Below are positions 12,071 to 22,120 of a stretch of DNA of 64,000 nt, piece by piece (positions within the stretch are counted from its first letter, which is position 1; every line of letters starts with the position of its first letter). The notes beneath the pieces were generated by a model. That model did not search any database. It saw nothing but the letters and a program-made list of their open reading frames with translations, and was not told the origin of the DNA. This DNA comes from Paragyromitra xinjiangensis (taxonomy: Eukaryota > Ascomycota > Pezizomycetes > Pezizales > Discinaceae), in the NCBI GenBank assembly GCA_038503065.1, contig JBCAMK010000015.1, forward strand, positions 1,612,001 to 1,676,000, given 5' to 3'. The translations under genes were made by a program, and so were the position numbers.

Positions 12071-12364
12071 AGGGGGGTCCCTTACGAGTTTCTTTTGTAC
12101 CGTTTCTTTGGATTCTTATTCGCTGTTTCTTCGTTTCTTGCTATATTCCTTCGTCTATTCCTCGTCAGCTCGTCGTTTCTTTCATATATTTCCTTCATGT
12201 ATTCCTTTATCTACTATTCGTCGTTTCTTTTGTATACTCCTCGTCAATTCGTCAGTTGATTCGTCTCTATTTGCCTGTATTTCCTTCGTATTATCTAGTC
12301 GTCTATTCCTTCGTATATTCCTCAGTCAATTCCTGTTTAATTCCTTCGGAGTTCTATGTTTCTA
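12071..12364 (+). other. Pyrimidine-rich spacer after pol
   Basis: A T/C-rich stretch repeats motifs such as TCGTCGTTTCTTT and TATTCCTCGT in loose tandem. No coding signal is seen. It separates integrase from the MITE and the third coding region. Confidence 0.5.
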
Positions 12365-12609
12365 CATCAGCAAAAACAAACGACATTCCTCTCTGGCCTA
12401 TTTGACCTCTGTGGCCTATTTGGCTCCTATTTGGCCTCTGTGGCCTCTGCAGAGGTCAACATTCCTCTGTGGAGGTTTCCGAGAAAATTTCAATATTTTC
12501 CTCTGCAGAGGCCACAGAGGCCACAGAGGTCCAAATAGGAGCCAAATAGGTCACAGAGGTAAGAACATGATCCTAATTTCAAATAGGTCATTTTTTGTTC
12601 TTGCTGATG
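12365..12609 (+). mobile_element. MITE copy 2 (245 bp) nested in the retrotransposon
   Basis: It starts CATCAGCAAAAACAAA and ends TTTTGTTCTTGCTGATG. TA dinucleotides flank it on both sides (12363-12364 and 12610-12611), matching the TA duplication of Tc1/mariner-type elements. It is nearly the reverse complement of 4674-4918 and has the same length. Confidence 0.88.
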
Positions 12610-12991
12610 TATTAGCTGTATTTTTCCTATTTTTGTACCTGTATTTGGCGGATTTAGTGTATTTTCCTATGTTTGGCGGTGGTCGAAGTTGAATTAAGGT
12701 TGGGGCTCTGCGGGAATCGCCGGCGGAATAGGGCTTAGGGCTATGACGCAGAGGTATCAGAAACGCCATGACCTCTTCTTTATTAGGAGGGGAGGGGGAA
12801 GCAAACCTGCTTCCTAGGACTAATCCCTTACATCTCTCGCCTAAGGAAGGATCTCGTCGAAATCTCTGCAATCAGTTTGACTCCTTCAAGTTGACCCTCG
12901 ATATCAAGTTGCCTGCCTGCCACCAAAGCTTATACCCATATCAGCGCTTTCAAGTTGGGCGCCATTTCTTTCTTTGCTCTACTACGTCAAC

Positions 12992-14691
12992 ATGAAACAG
13001 CAGCGCGCCATCTTCACTCCCATAAATGACTCGGCTGGCCCCAGCACTCCAGAGGGCAGAAAAAGGAGAGGCAGCAGCAGCAGATCAGAGTCGTTGTCGC
13101 CGAATACAGTCAAGAAAATGGTACACAGAGCGCCGAAGACTTCAGGCCATACGGGCACCAACGAAATCGTCGAAATCACGAGAGAAAGCGTACTGCAGCA
13201 GCGCGCCAAACATGGCCTGCGCAGTCTAATCGAGAAGACCATGGCAGCGCACAAAGATCCCGTATCTCGTGCCGCTGTTCTTGGAATGCCCTGGAGGTAT
13301 TTGCAGAGGCGCGGGAGGTTTCAGATGAGGGAATCTCACGGATTTGGGCCGATTATGTGGAGAAAGAGGGGCTATGGGATCAGTTTGGTGGAGAAGAGGC
13401 GTTTAGAGCCATGATGGATTATGATAACGTGATCGCGCCGGCGCAGGAGCGTTATAGAGCCACAGATGGCAGGAAGGAGAGGGCGAGGAAGTTGATCTGT
13501 GAGAAGTGGGGCGACCAATGGGAGGAGGAGTTCGATCCACAGGAGTACCGCTTGCGCCAATTCTCAGAGCATTTCCTACGTCAATTAGCAGCAATTGCTA
13601 GAGATGGGTGGTCAATGAGCCAAGCCTGGAAGGCGCTGGATGCAGGTTATCGAATGCGTCTGCAAGATCGAACCTCCGGCCAACAGAAAGCCTTGGTATT
13701 TATGCCTAAAGATGTAGCATATGCCAAGGAATGGTTGACGAAGGCAGGAGAGGGGAAGGAGACGAAAGAGGAGGTTCGGGATGAGGATTTGGTGTTGGCG
13801 TGGCCTGTGGAGGTTAGGCCGAAGCAGACTAAGCCAAAGGCTGCTAAGAAAGGGAAGGGGAAGTCGCTGGAGAAGGTGGTGGAGGAAGAGGAAAGTGGGG
13901 CGGAAGAGCAGGACTCTGCGTCGACGCAGACTCCTCAGTCGCGGAGTACGGAGGTGCCTGGTGTTGTGGTAGAGGAGGATGAGGTGGCTGGTAGGGCCGT
14001 GGAGGCGCAAGCGCAGCGCCAACAAGAGAAAGGGAAAGGGAAAGGGAAGGAAGTGGAGGAAGAAGAGGCGGAAGAGGAGGAAATCCATAAGTCCGAAGCG
14101 TGTGGCTGTGGAGAATATCTCTCCAAGGCATGGGGATCTAATCTGCGCAAATATCGAAGTGCAGAGGTGGTACCGCTTGCCTCGCAAGGGAAATATCTGC
14201 TGGATGGCGTGGAGGCAGGGCTTGATAATCTGCGGGAGCACTTACAGCGGCTGGCATCGTACGTTGGCCTGTATGTCAAGCGCCTGAACCGCGCGGAGAT
14301 GATCGCTGCGCCTGCAAAGACATCCACAGGCAGTGGGATTCAATAGGGAATCTTCACGCTGCCGCAGCGACTTATGGCTGGTTTAGGAAAGGAGCGAGGG
14401 CTAGAGTGGAGGCGGACGATTTGGGATCTTTCTGCTGTGGAAGCCAATTCGTGGGAACTTCCGCAGTTTGATAGAGGAGAAATCTTTGCGCGCTTTGGCA
14501 GTCAGGAGGCTTGGGATGCGTTTCTGGAGAAAGGCAATTGCGTGGTTCCGGCGTTTAGGTGGTTGACGGAGGAAACGGAGCTTTGGGCCAAGATCTCGGA
14601 GGAATTCGACCTATATCTCCACCATCAACGGAGTGATTCAACGGGCTGGCTGCGGAATTGCTATCATTCCGTATTACAGCAGCGCAATTAG
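12992..14691 (+). pseudogene. Third coding region of the retrotransposon, N-terminal part (unrecognised)
   Basis: A start ATG at 12992 (MKQQRAIFTPINDS) opens a frame to about 13285, where it shifts into the frame open to 14346. A TAG at 14344-14346 then interrupts a frame that otherwise continues to 14691. The encoded protein has a Ser/Arg-rich start, a helical region (WGDQWEEEFDPQEYRLRQF) with Trp and Arg, and a long Lys- then Glu-rich linker. The next segment contains EYLSKAWGSNLRKYRS and LDNLREHLQRLASYV. I recognise no domain here. It is not an envelope protein: I see no signal peptide or membrane helix. It leads directly into the oxygenase-like region. Confidence 0.55.
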
Positions 14692-14699
14692 GCAAGATC

Positions 14700-15973
14700 C
14701 CGTGTATTACGTTTTGGTGTTGGCTGCGAGGTCGGACCGCGCCTATCGAATGTTAGCCTTTCCTCACTACGCTAAGATTCGCTGCCTGGAGATTATACGC
14801 AATTCCGCCATATAGATCTGAATCCTCGGAAGGCGTTAGATACGGGCGTAGGAGTGAATCACATCCAAACCTCGCTCGCTGGATCAGGAGATTCCGGAAG
14901 GCTGTACTGCGGTCGTTGAGGGCTTCCAGAATCACCTCGCGGATTGGTGGGCTCGTGTGGAGGCGCGCGGAGATGCCAAGGATGGGAATTCTTTCCGGAC
15001 CACTAAGACGTATTTGCAAGAGGATGAGGCGTCATTTGGCAAGGAAACGAACGTGGTTTGCGCACCTGGAGACCTTCGAATCTCGTTGCCGCACCTAATT
15101 CACGGAGCAACTGCCGGCGCCAAAGATAAGGCAATTCTGCAGCGGAGAACGGTGAATAATTGGCCCACAGCCATCCAGGGAGACGGAGAAGCCATGGAAT
15201 TCCTGGAGATGGGCTCACGTGCTGATATCGCCGAAGCACATCGTTCGCTGACCGTGCTGCCACGGAATCCTACTGGGCAAATTAACGCCCATAGCCGCCC
15301 TAAAGCACGCTTTGCGAGTACGCCAGAGGTCCGAGGTGTGTGGGGAATCGGAGATGCGCTGCTGGGATTGGTGGATTGGGAGTCTGCTCGTGTGCGTTGG
15401 GAGTTGGAGATCTTGCTGGGGGCAGATGAGCGGAAGGCGTGGAAATTGGTGAGAAAGGTGCGGAGGAAGTTGATGGAGGCTATGTGGGAGGGGTATAAGG
15501 TCCAGGAGTGGGCGGAGAGGCGAGATTTCGGCCCGAATTCCTATTTCCACGCCAGAGATACGGGCACTTGGGAGCCTCCAATGCGAATTACCAAGGAAGG
15601 CAAGGAGTCGTTGCTGCGTGGAGGCTATTCGCTGGCAGGATTTGGTTCGGATGTGGAGTCGGAGGTGGAGGATTCGGAGGTGGAATTAGGCTCTCCTATT
15701 AGGAAGGAGTCGGAAGTGGAGGTGGAGAAGGAAATAGAGCCCGAATTGGAGGATTCGGGGAAGGAATTGGAGGATCCGCCTGTTGATGTCGCTGCCGCAG
15801 CTGCTGTTGCTGCTAAGGATTCATCTGCTGCTGACGTTGCCCCGCCTGCTGCTAATGAGGATATGCCTCCTCCGGAGACTCGCGAGTTAGCAGAGCCTGC
15901 GTCGACGCAGTCTCCTGCTAAGCGGAAACTTTCCTCGTCGTCGGAAGGGAAGAAGAAGCGACGGAGGAAGTGA
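14700..15973 (+). pseudogene. Third coding region, C-terminal part: putative 2-oxoglutarate/Fe(II) oxygenase fold
   Basis: The frame open at 14785-14880 encodes PGDYTQFRHIDLNPR, giving an H-x-D at 14809-14817. After a shift within the CTCG repeats near 14871-14880, the frame to 15973 encodes IPEGCTAVVEGFQNHLADWW, then APGDLRISLPHLIHGATAG with a distal His at 15101-15103, and LQRRTVNNW about 13 residues later. H-x-D, then about 97 residues to H, then R is the layout of the double-stranded beta-helix 2OG-Fe(II) oxygenases. The protein continues with GVWGIGDALLGLVDWESARV and an acidic tail. It ends in KRKLSSSSEGKKKRRRK, a likely nuclear signal. I infer the fold from motif spacing only. The frame breaks make this copy inactive as read. 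Confidence 0.5.
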
Positions 15974-16139
15974 ATGAATTGGTAGGAGAGCGGAGTTTTA
16001 GGAGGGGAGGTTTCTTTGGTTGGTTTGGTCTGTTTCTCGTTTCGTTCTGTTTTTCGTGTTTCCTACGTATAGATTAGCATATGATTCCTTTGTTTCCTCG
16101 GTTTTGGAAGGGGGTTAATGGCCAGGGGACGGCCATTGT

Positions 16140-16150
16140 AGGAGGAGGAT
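16140..16150 (+). other. Polypurine tract
   Basis: The purine run AGGAGGAGGA ends one base before the 3' LTR and is the expected plus-strand primer. Confidence 0.7.
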
Positions 16151-16533
16151 TGTGGTGGGGCGCGCGGGAGGTGAAAGGAAGCGATGGATAAGTCACGTGC
16201 GCGGTCACGTGTATAAGGGTTAGGGGTATTGACAGCGGAGGATTTCTATTACTGTTCAACATTGCCTGTCGATTCTTATCCTATTCACTACTCTATTCTT
16301 TCCTATCTATCTATTTTGTATCGTATTCCTTTGCGGCGGGCTCTTGCCTTGCCTAATTCGTATCGAATATATCCTTCCTATTCGCTCGATTCCACGCCTA
16401 ATAATCCGCATATATGTGCCTCGCTATAGGACATCGAAGTCCGCGTCGACGCAGCCTCTTCTTCACAGCGCGAAGGCAGCGAATATCAGATCTCTGCGTC
16501 AAACTGGCAGAGTCTCCTACGCACTCGCCCACA
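16151..16533 (+). repeat. 3' LTR (383 bp)
   Basis: Same length, ends and internal sequence as the 5' LTR, with no difference found by eye. It abuts the truncated gag of a second element at 16534. Confidence 0.95.
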
Positions 16534-18302
16534 GCGGCGGTACTCTGACCTTTGCCTCTACCTCTGGATCTCTTCTTCTTCTCACCTCCTTCTCCAGTTG
16601 CCCTGGACTCCGGGGCTCTGACCTTCCTGTGTCTTTCCAGGACATGTCCCATGTGGCGGATCATTTGTATCCTCTCATGGAGGGACTGAGGTTTGACTGC
16701 AACCTTAGCCCAGTCCAGAGCCAGTTCAGCGGTGAGGCCTTGGGATATTTTATCATCCACAACCTCGCCAGCATAACCGGTTTTCCACATGAGTTGGACT
16801 ATCTGGTCCAGGAAAGCATCAATTCCGGCGGTCTGGGAGAGTTTATCCCACTTAGCTACCGCTTCTTCTCTGGTGACTCTGTCACCAAAGGATGATCGGA
16901 AGGAATTGGAAAAGGTGACCCAATGGTTCCAGTGAGGGTCAAGCTGAACAGGTCGTCCTGCAGCTCTATCGGCAGCACCTTGGTCTATGAGGTTATGGTA
17001 GGCCTCATACCAGTTGACTGCTGCATGTCCTTCGAGAAGGTTGCCAGTGTAGCGGATCTTGATTGATTCCTGCTGGAAACTGGAAGCTTCAATGGTGAAG
17101 ACATTTTCGCATTGCCGGAGGAATCGGTCCACATCAGTAGCTTCTCCCTTGAACTTGCTGGGTTGAGGTGCCTTGGGTTCTCGTCCCCTGAGGCTCCCAG
17201 TAGAGGTGGGACTGGTGCCACTGCTGAAAACTGTAGCCATCATCTCCAACATCTTCTTCTCTGCTTTCCGCTGCTTCTTGCAGAAATACTTCTTCCACTC
17301 CTTCGGATCCCTCTCTGCCCCTCCTTCACTACTGCTGCTGCTACTATCACCGGGGTCTCCTCCTCCTCCTACTCCTATATTTCCATCACCTCCTCCTGCT
17401 CCTCCTCCCTGGTTCTCGTTTCCCTGCCCTTGCTGTTCACTAGTTTCTCTTCCTGTTCTTCCTCCATTACTCTCTCCTTCCTCCTTCCTTTCTTCCGAGG
17501 GCCTTGGGTACGTTCCTCTTGGTAGCCATGAGCTACCACTATCGAGGGGTGGTGGTGTATAACCACTGCCGCCTGCAAGGGACCAAGGTCCATAAGAAAA
17601 GGGACCTCTAGGTGTTTGCGGAGGTATTGGAGTAGAGGATGAGCCTGAGGGCGCAAAACTAACTGCAGGTTTTTGAACTGCGGGAGGTAACGATGGGGGG
17701 TCTGCTTTATTGGTAGGTGTGGTAGGTAGGGTGATTGGGAAGGTATCTGAGAGAAAGACACTACTTGATCTTTCTCTTCCTGCCGCTGGTTTGGGGGGTG
17801 CGGTGATGTGTAGGCGGCCTTCTGTAATGGCCTGCTGTAGTGCTCCGATGTAGTCAGGAATTCCAACTGCTTCGGGGGGGTCTATATCCATGGGATCAGT
17901 TGCGAGGTCATCTTTGTCCATCAGCAACTGTTGTAGATGCTGCTGGAGATTGAGGACTTTCCGGTCCAAATACTCGGCAGCCTCCCGCAACAAGGTATTC
18001 TCCACTTCTTGCCGTTCCTGTAGCATTCTCATGGTCTTTGTGGTATCCCCAACCGATAGGTTGATCTGGGACATGAGGTGGTCTTGAAATGCGTCGAAGA
18101 AATCGGCTATGGTGACTTTTGATGTGTCTGTCCATGGAGTGGAGATGCCTGGGATATGTCTTTGGATAGTGGATTTTGGGCGGTGGACTAATTGGGTCAT
18201 GTCTGTCTCTCCTACTGCTAGTTCCTTCTTCTCCCAAGTAATCTGAAGGGGAAGCACCGGGGCATTGATCGCCGGGGTTTCGGATCTGCGGGAGGATCTC
18301 AT
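16534..18302 (-). pseudogene. Truncated gag of a second Ty3/gypsy family
   Basis: The open frame runs from an ATG at 18302 for about 590 codons and is cut by the 3' LTR at 16533. The start MRSSRRSETPAINAPVLPL leads into a helical coiled region (MRMLQERQEVENTLLREAAEYLDRK cut here for length: LQERQEVENTLL), a Pro/Ser/Gly-rich linker with poly-Gly and poly-Ser, and a retrotransposon-gag domain (PKAPQPSKFKGEATDVDRFL, then HWNHWVTFSNSFRSSFG). The basic RSRGRGKGQ stretch precedes the break. The knuckle and pol are missing, and they are not on the far side of the inserted element. Apart from the truncation, no stop interrupts it, so the loss is structural rather than by point mutation. Confidence 0.85.
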
Positions 18303-18341
18303 GATGGGTGATCTCAAGGTGACTGAGTCCTTAAGATTATA

Positions 18342-18841
18342 CTGTAACGGGGGTGGTCCTCTAGACAACTGCTAAGGCTAGGTAGGAAAACGGCCGTTGC
18401 TTATACTAAAGTCAGGCTGAGATCTTAAAGTATTTTCGTGCAGTATACTCAATAATCTTAAGGGCGGAACTCGGTAATTCTCGTCACTAGGTCTCTGATC
18501 GAAGATGGAGAAGAGCAACTGGTGGCGGGGCTCGCCAGTACTTGTAGTACTGCATGCTCGCCGCCTCTACTCAGTTCTACTCAGCTGGGGGATCCGGTTA
18601 ACCCTGAATCCTGTCAGTGATCATGGGCAGGTCTCTTCGGAAATGTTCTCTCACATTCCGCTGGAGTTCTGCACCTCTTGTGCAACCGCTCCTCATGCAC
18701 TGCTCTACCAGTCAGGACTCTATGATCCGCCAGCCTAGTCTTACAGGACTACTTGCATGGCGCTGATCAGTCCATAGTTGCGTCAGGTGTCTGCTAGAAT
18801 TGTTCTCCCAGTTGCGCCGCCTATCAGCCATAGCTGGTGGG
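18342..18841 (-). repeat. Truncated LTR of the second gypsy family, left arm of a 500-bp inverted repeat
   Basis: Read on the minus strand it ends CCACCCCCGTTACA just before the gag leader, so it is that element's 5' LTR. About 234 bp of its start is missing. It matches 19076-19575 in reverse complement over 500 bp with two differences that I found, both transitions. Confidence 0.88.
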
Positions 18842-19574
18842 TGTAACGGACCCACAAGGCTGTTACATGCGAAAGGTAGAATAGACCCGGGCAGACAGAG
18901 AGGTACAAGGACCAGCATGAGTGGAGTAGCTACCACATGCTAGGGAACACCAGTACTCCGCTGACCTGGTGGTTAGGAACATCCGGAGGTGCTAAGGCTG
19001 ACGGGCCTGTAGCAGATCACCGATGACATCAAACACTTAGAGATGTGGTTGAGTTCCTAATCCACCTGTGCATGCCCCACCAGCTATGGCTGATAGGCGG
19101 CGCAACTGGGAGAACAATTCTAGCGGACACCTGACGCAACTATGGACTGATCAGCGCCATGCAAGTAGTCCTGTAAGACTAGGCTGGCGGATCATAGAGT
19201 CCTGACTGGTAGAGCAGTGCATGAGGAGCGGTTGCACAAGAGGTGCAGAACTCCAGCGGAATGTGAGAGAACATTTCCGAAGAGACCCGCCCATGATCAC
19301 TGACAGGATTCAGGGTTAACCGGATCCCCCAGCTGAGTAGAACTGAGTAGAGGCGGCGAGCATGCAGTACTACAAGTACTGGCGAGCCCCGCCACCAGTT
19401 GCTCTTCTCCATCTTCGATCAGAGACCTAGTGACGAGAATTACCGAGTTCCGCCCTTAAGATTATTGAGTATACTGCACGAAAATACTTTAAGATCTCAG
19501 CCTGACTTTAGTATAAGCAACGGCCGTTTTCCTACCTAGCCTTAGCAGTTGTCTAGAGGACCACCCCCGTTACA
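18842..19574 (+). repeat. Full-length 733-bp LTR of the same family, opposite orientation
   Basis: It begins TGTAACGGACCC and ends CCCCCGTTACA, with TG...CA ends. It abuts the truncated copy directly. No gypsy internal region follows: the next sequence is an unrelated transposase gene. It is therefore a solo LTR or a rearrangement product. Arms 18342-18841 and 19076-19575 enclose a 234-bp loop. Confidence 0.82.
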
Positions 19575-19606
19575 GATAGACCTTCACATGTAGTAGACTA
19601 AGCTGA

Positions 19607-20767
19607 AAGCTATTTAGGCATCAAGTACGAGATGCATTAAAATCAGTTGATCCAGATGGTACTGAAGCTAGGAGATTAGCCTTAAGACGTCAAAGGGGCA
19701 AATATCTTGTTAAAGGTCCAGGCCGAGTCTTGTCAATTGATGGGCATGACAAATTAAGCAGATTTGGATTTCAAATCTATGGAGCGATAGATGCTTATTC
19801 CCGATATATAGTGTGGTGCTATGTGGGAATATCTAACCGAACAGCTGTGTCAGTCAATAAACAATACCTTCAAATGGTGCGATCAACAGGAAAAATACCG
19901 AAACTTATCCGCTCTGATAAGGGGACAGAAACGGTTTTACTCGCTCGTTCACATACATTACTGCGCCGAGCAGCAAAGCCAAATCTCTCTTTCGAAAAAG
20001 CCTGTTCTTTCGGCAAATCGGTTAAAAACCAACGTATTGAGGCTTGGTGGAATATTTTAACCGATGGACAAACTGAAAGCTGGAAGCAATATTTTGCACG
20101 ACTTGAGAATGATGATCTTTTCCAGGAGGATAAAATTGATGTTGCATGTCTTCAATTTATTTATATGGATATGCTTCGTGTCCATATTCATAGATTTGTT
20201 GATATTCATAACAATCATCCAATCCGCAAACAGGCTAAAAGAGATCACTATCTGCCCACCGGTAAACCCTTTGAAATGTACTTTTACCTGGAATCAGGGG
20301 TTGACTATAACCGACCGGTAGATTATAATGTCTTACAACAGCTTGAATCAGAGGTTGCACAGTACGATCTTGATGATTTTCTTCCACCTGTTACACTTGA
20401 TTTATTTAAATCTTTTCTTTTATCCGGTAGTTTTCCTTCTTATTTTTCTTATCAGGATAATCATGAGCAAGCATATCTGTTTTTACGTAGAGAAGTATGG
20501 AAGTTTGTTGTTGCAGGCGGGGAAGTTATTGTGTATCATCAGCCGACTGGTGCAGAAGGATGGATTGCACAAAATATGTTGGAACAGGAAATCTTAGGAC
20601 ATGCGGATGTGGAGCTCGGGGATAAGAAACTAAACATTGATTGTACGGATGATGAGGAGATTTCAACGGGTAGTGGGATAGGTGATGGAGAGCTGGAATT
20701 GGATGAAGAGTCAGTGGATTATGAAAGTGGGGATGATGATCAACTAGTCTTAGATATAAAGACCTAA
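19607..20767 (+). pseudogene. rve-fold (integrase core) transposase, 5' truncated
   Basis: The frame is open from 19607 with a TGA at 19604, and the stop is at 20765-20767. No suitable start is present, so the 5' end appears lost at the LTR junction. The core shows SIDGHDKLSRFGFQIYG, then SRYIVWCYVG, LIRSDKGTET and NQRIEAWWN. These fit a DDE triad with about 60 residues between the two Asp and 40 between the second Asp and Glu. Proteins with this arrangement (D-G-x-D-K-L, NQRIEAWW) occur as an uncharacterised integrase-core family in animals and fungi; they are neither gypsy integrase nor Tc1/mariner. The C-terminus is acidic (SVDYESGDDDQ). Base composition is more AT-rich than the neighbouring LTRs. 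Confidence 0.75.
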
Positions 20768-20848
20768 GAATCTGATGGGATTTGTGATGGAAACTTTTCT
20801 TAATTTTTTATCTTTTTCTTTTTCTTTTATTTCTTCAATCAATTTATT

Positions 20849-22120
20849 ATGTCTTCAATCTCGGGTAACTGTACCGTTCATAATTGCCCATGCACTGAAT
20901 TTCTTCCTTCTCATGATCGTCCTACTCACTGTGCCTTACGTTCTTGTCAACATATACAAGATGCCCATAATATATCTCCAACGATCATCAATTTGGACGA
21001 TGATATCATTTTATTGACTCATAAACCACCACCGAAGAAAGGTATATCTTCAAATCGCAGATTTCTATATTTCCTGCAATTTTATGTTTAACTAAAGTTA
21101 TTATTAGTTACTACAAGTACTTCAGCTATGATAATGCCAGCATCCACCCGTGTGCCAGTGCGTTATCAGTCACAACGTGCAGAAGTAGAGGTACGGGAAC
21201 ATCGAGCGAAGATATCAGTTGCGAAAGGTACCACCATGAGCAAATTTAGCACTTTAGTTGCTCATTCCGCCCACGAAAAACGAGAAGCCAATATTCACGA
21301 GGTTGCCTGTTATCTCCTGTTACACCATAAACGAAAACAACATGCAACTCTTTTTAGTGCCTTTCACTCTCTTCACTTAAACCCCGATGAAGAAATACTT
21401 GATTGGCAAAAATGGTTGCAAAAACAAGTCTTTGATCATCCTGCATGGTGCACACATGCAGACCGCCGAGAAACCGAGCTCAATCCCAAACTACATATTC
21501 GTGTAGGTGCCCACTCCGGGAAAGGCATACCTCCAGTGGAACTTCTGCGAGGATCAGGAAAACTAGCAGACTTGTTAAGAGTTACGAAATCTAGTCATAT
21601 ACCTCTTACAACATCCACTAAAGGTAAACAAAAACTAGTGGTTCCCATGATCGCAATTACGGCATATATACGTGATAAAAATGATGATTCTTCGGAAGAA
21701 GAACGGCAACTGAAAAAAGTTCCACACTCAGTTACTCCTAATTTTCTTTTGGAGCTACTACCAGCTACCCTACCAACTCGAAAGCGATCGACCGAAGACA
21801 TGTCTCCAAAACAAAAGTCTACTTTAGCAAATCGTGATTTGAAGAAGTCTCGCAGTGGTGGAGGGTTAGTGGATAGATTTTTAACATTTTCTCCCGAGCC
21901 AGTCATTAAATTAGAACCTGGTCCTGAGTTGAAACCGACACCAGTGATGATAAAATTGGAATCTGTAGTTAGAACTCGTGCTCAAGCCCGAATACTAGAA
22001 TCAGCTGGTCCAAGCCAAAGTGCTACCGATAAAGTTAGGATACTGGAAGAAGAATATGTGGAGGAGGAGACAGAAAAAGATACTTCAGAATCAGAATCGA
22101 TGTCTGATCCTGACTTATAA
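20849..22120 (+). CDS. Cysteine-containing partner gene of the transposase, two exons, 395 aa
   Basis: Exons 20849-21041 and 21126-22120 join in frame across an 84-nt intron (donor GTATAT, branch TTAACTAA, acceptor TTCAG), total 1188 nt. The N-terminus contains CTVHNCPC, then HDRPTHCALRSCQH, a likely zinc-binding Cys/His cluster. The middle is helical and charged. The C-terminus is acidic and proline-rich (KLEPGPELKPTPV). It starts 81 bp after the transposase stop on the same strand and shares its AT-rich composition, so I infer that both belong to one mobile element. I do not recognise the family. Confidence 0.65.

Larger units (their letters stand above)
5228..16533 (+). mobile_element. Ty3/gypsy-type LTR retrotransposon, 11.3 kb, with a third coding region
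   Basis: The element is bounded by two 383-bp LTRs that look identical. Domain order on the plus strand is gag with a CCHC knuckle, aspartic protease, reverse transcriptase, RNase H, integrase, then a long third coding region. Integrase after RNase H is the Ty3/gypsy order. A purine run, GGAGGAGGA, precedes the 3' LTR as a polypurine tract. Several frameshifts and stops break every coding region, so this copy is not autonomous as read. The 5-bp flanks (GGCGT left, GCGGC right) are not a clean target-site duplication. The right end lies inside another element's gag. A 245-bp MITE is nested at 12365-12609. Confidence 0.95.

Noticed and set aside
16398..16533. C-terminal extension of the gag ORF into the LTR
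   Set aside because: This part is antisense LTR sequence read through the insertion junction.
18505..19412. Two identical-looking 77-codon ORFs in opposite orientation
   Set aside because: They are the two arms of the inverted LTR and not genes.
18342..19575. Repeat-induced point mutation (RIP) as an explanation of repeat decay
   Set aside because: Only two transitions separate the 500-bp arms and the gypsy LTRs look identical. The damage in the gypsy element is mainly indels, not C-to-T changes.
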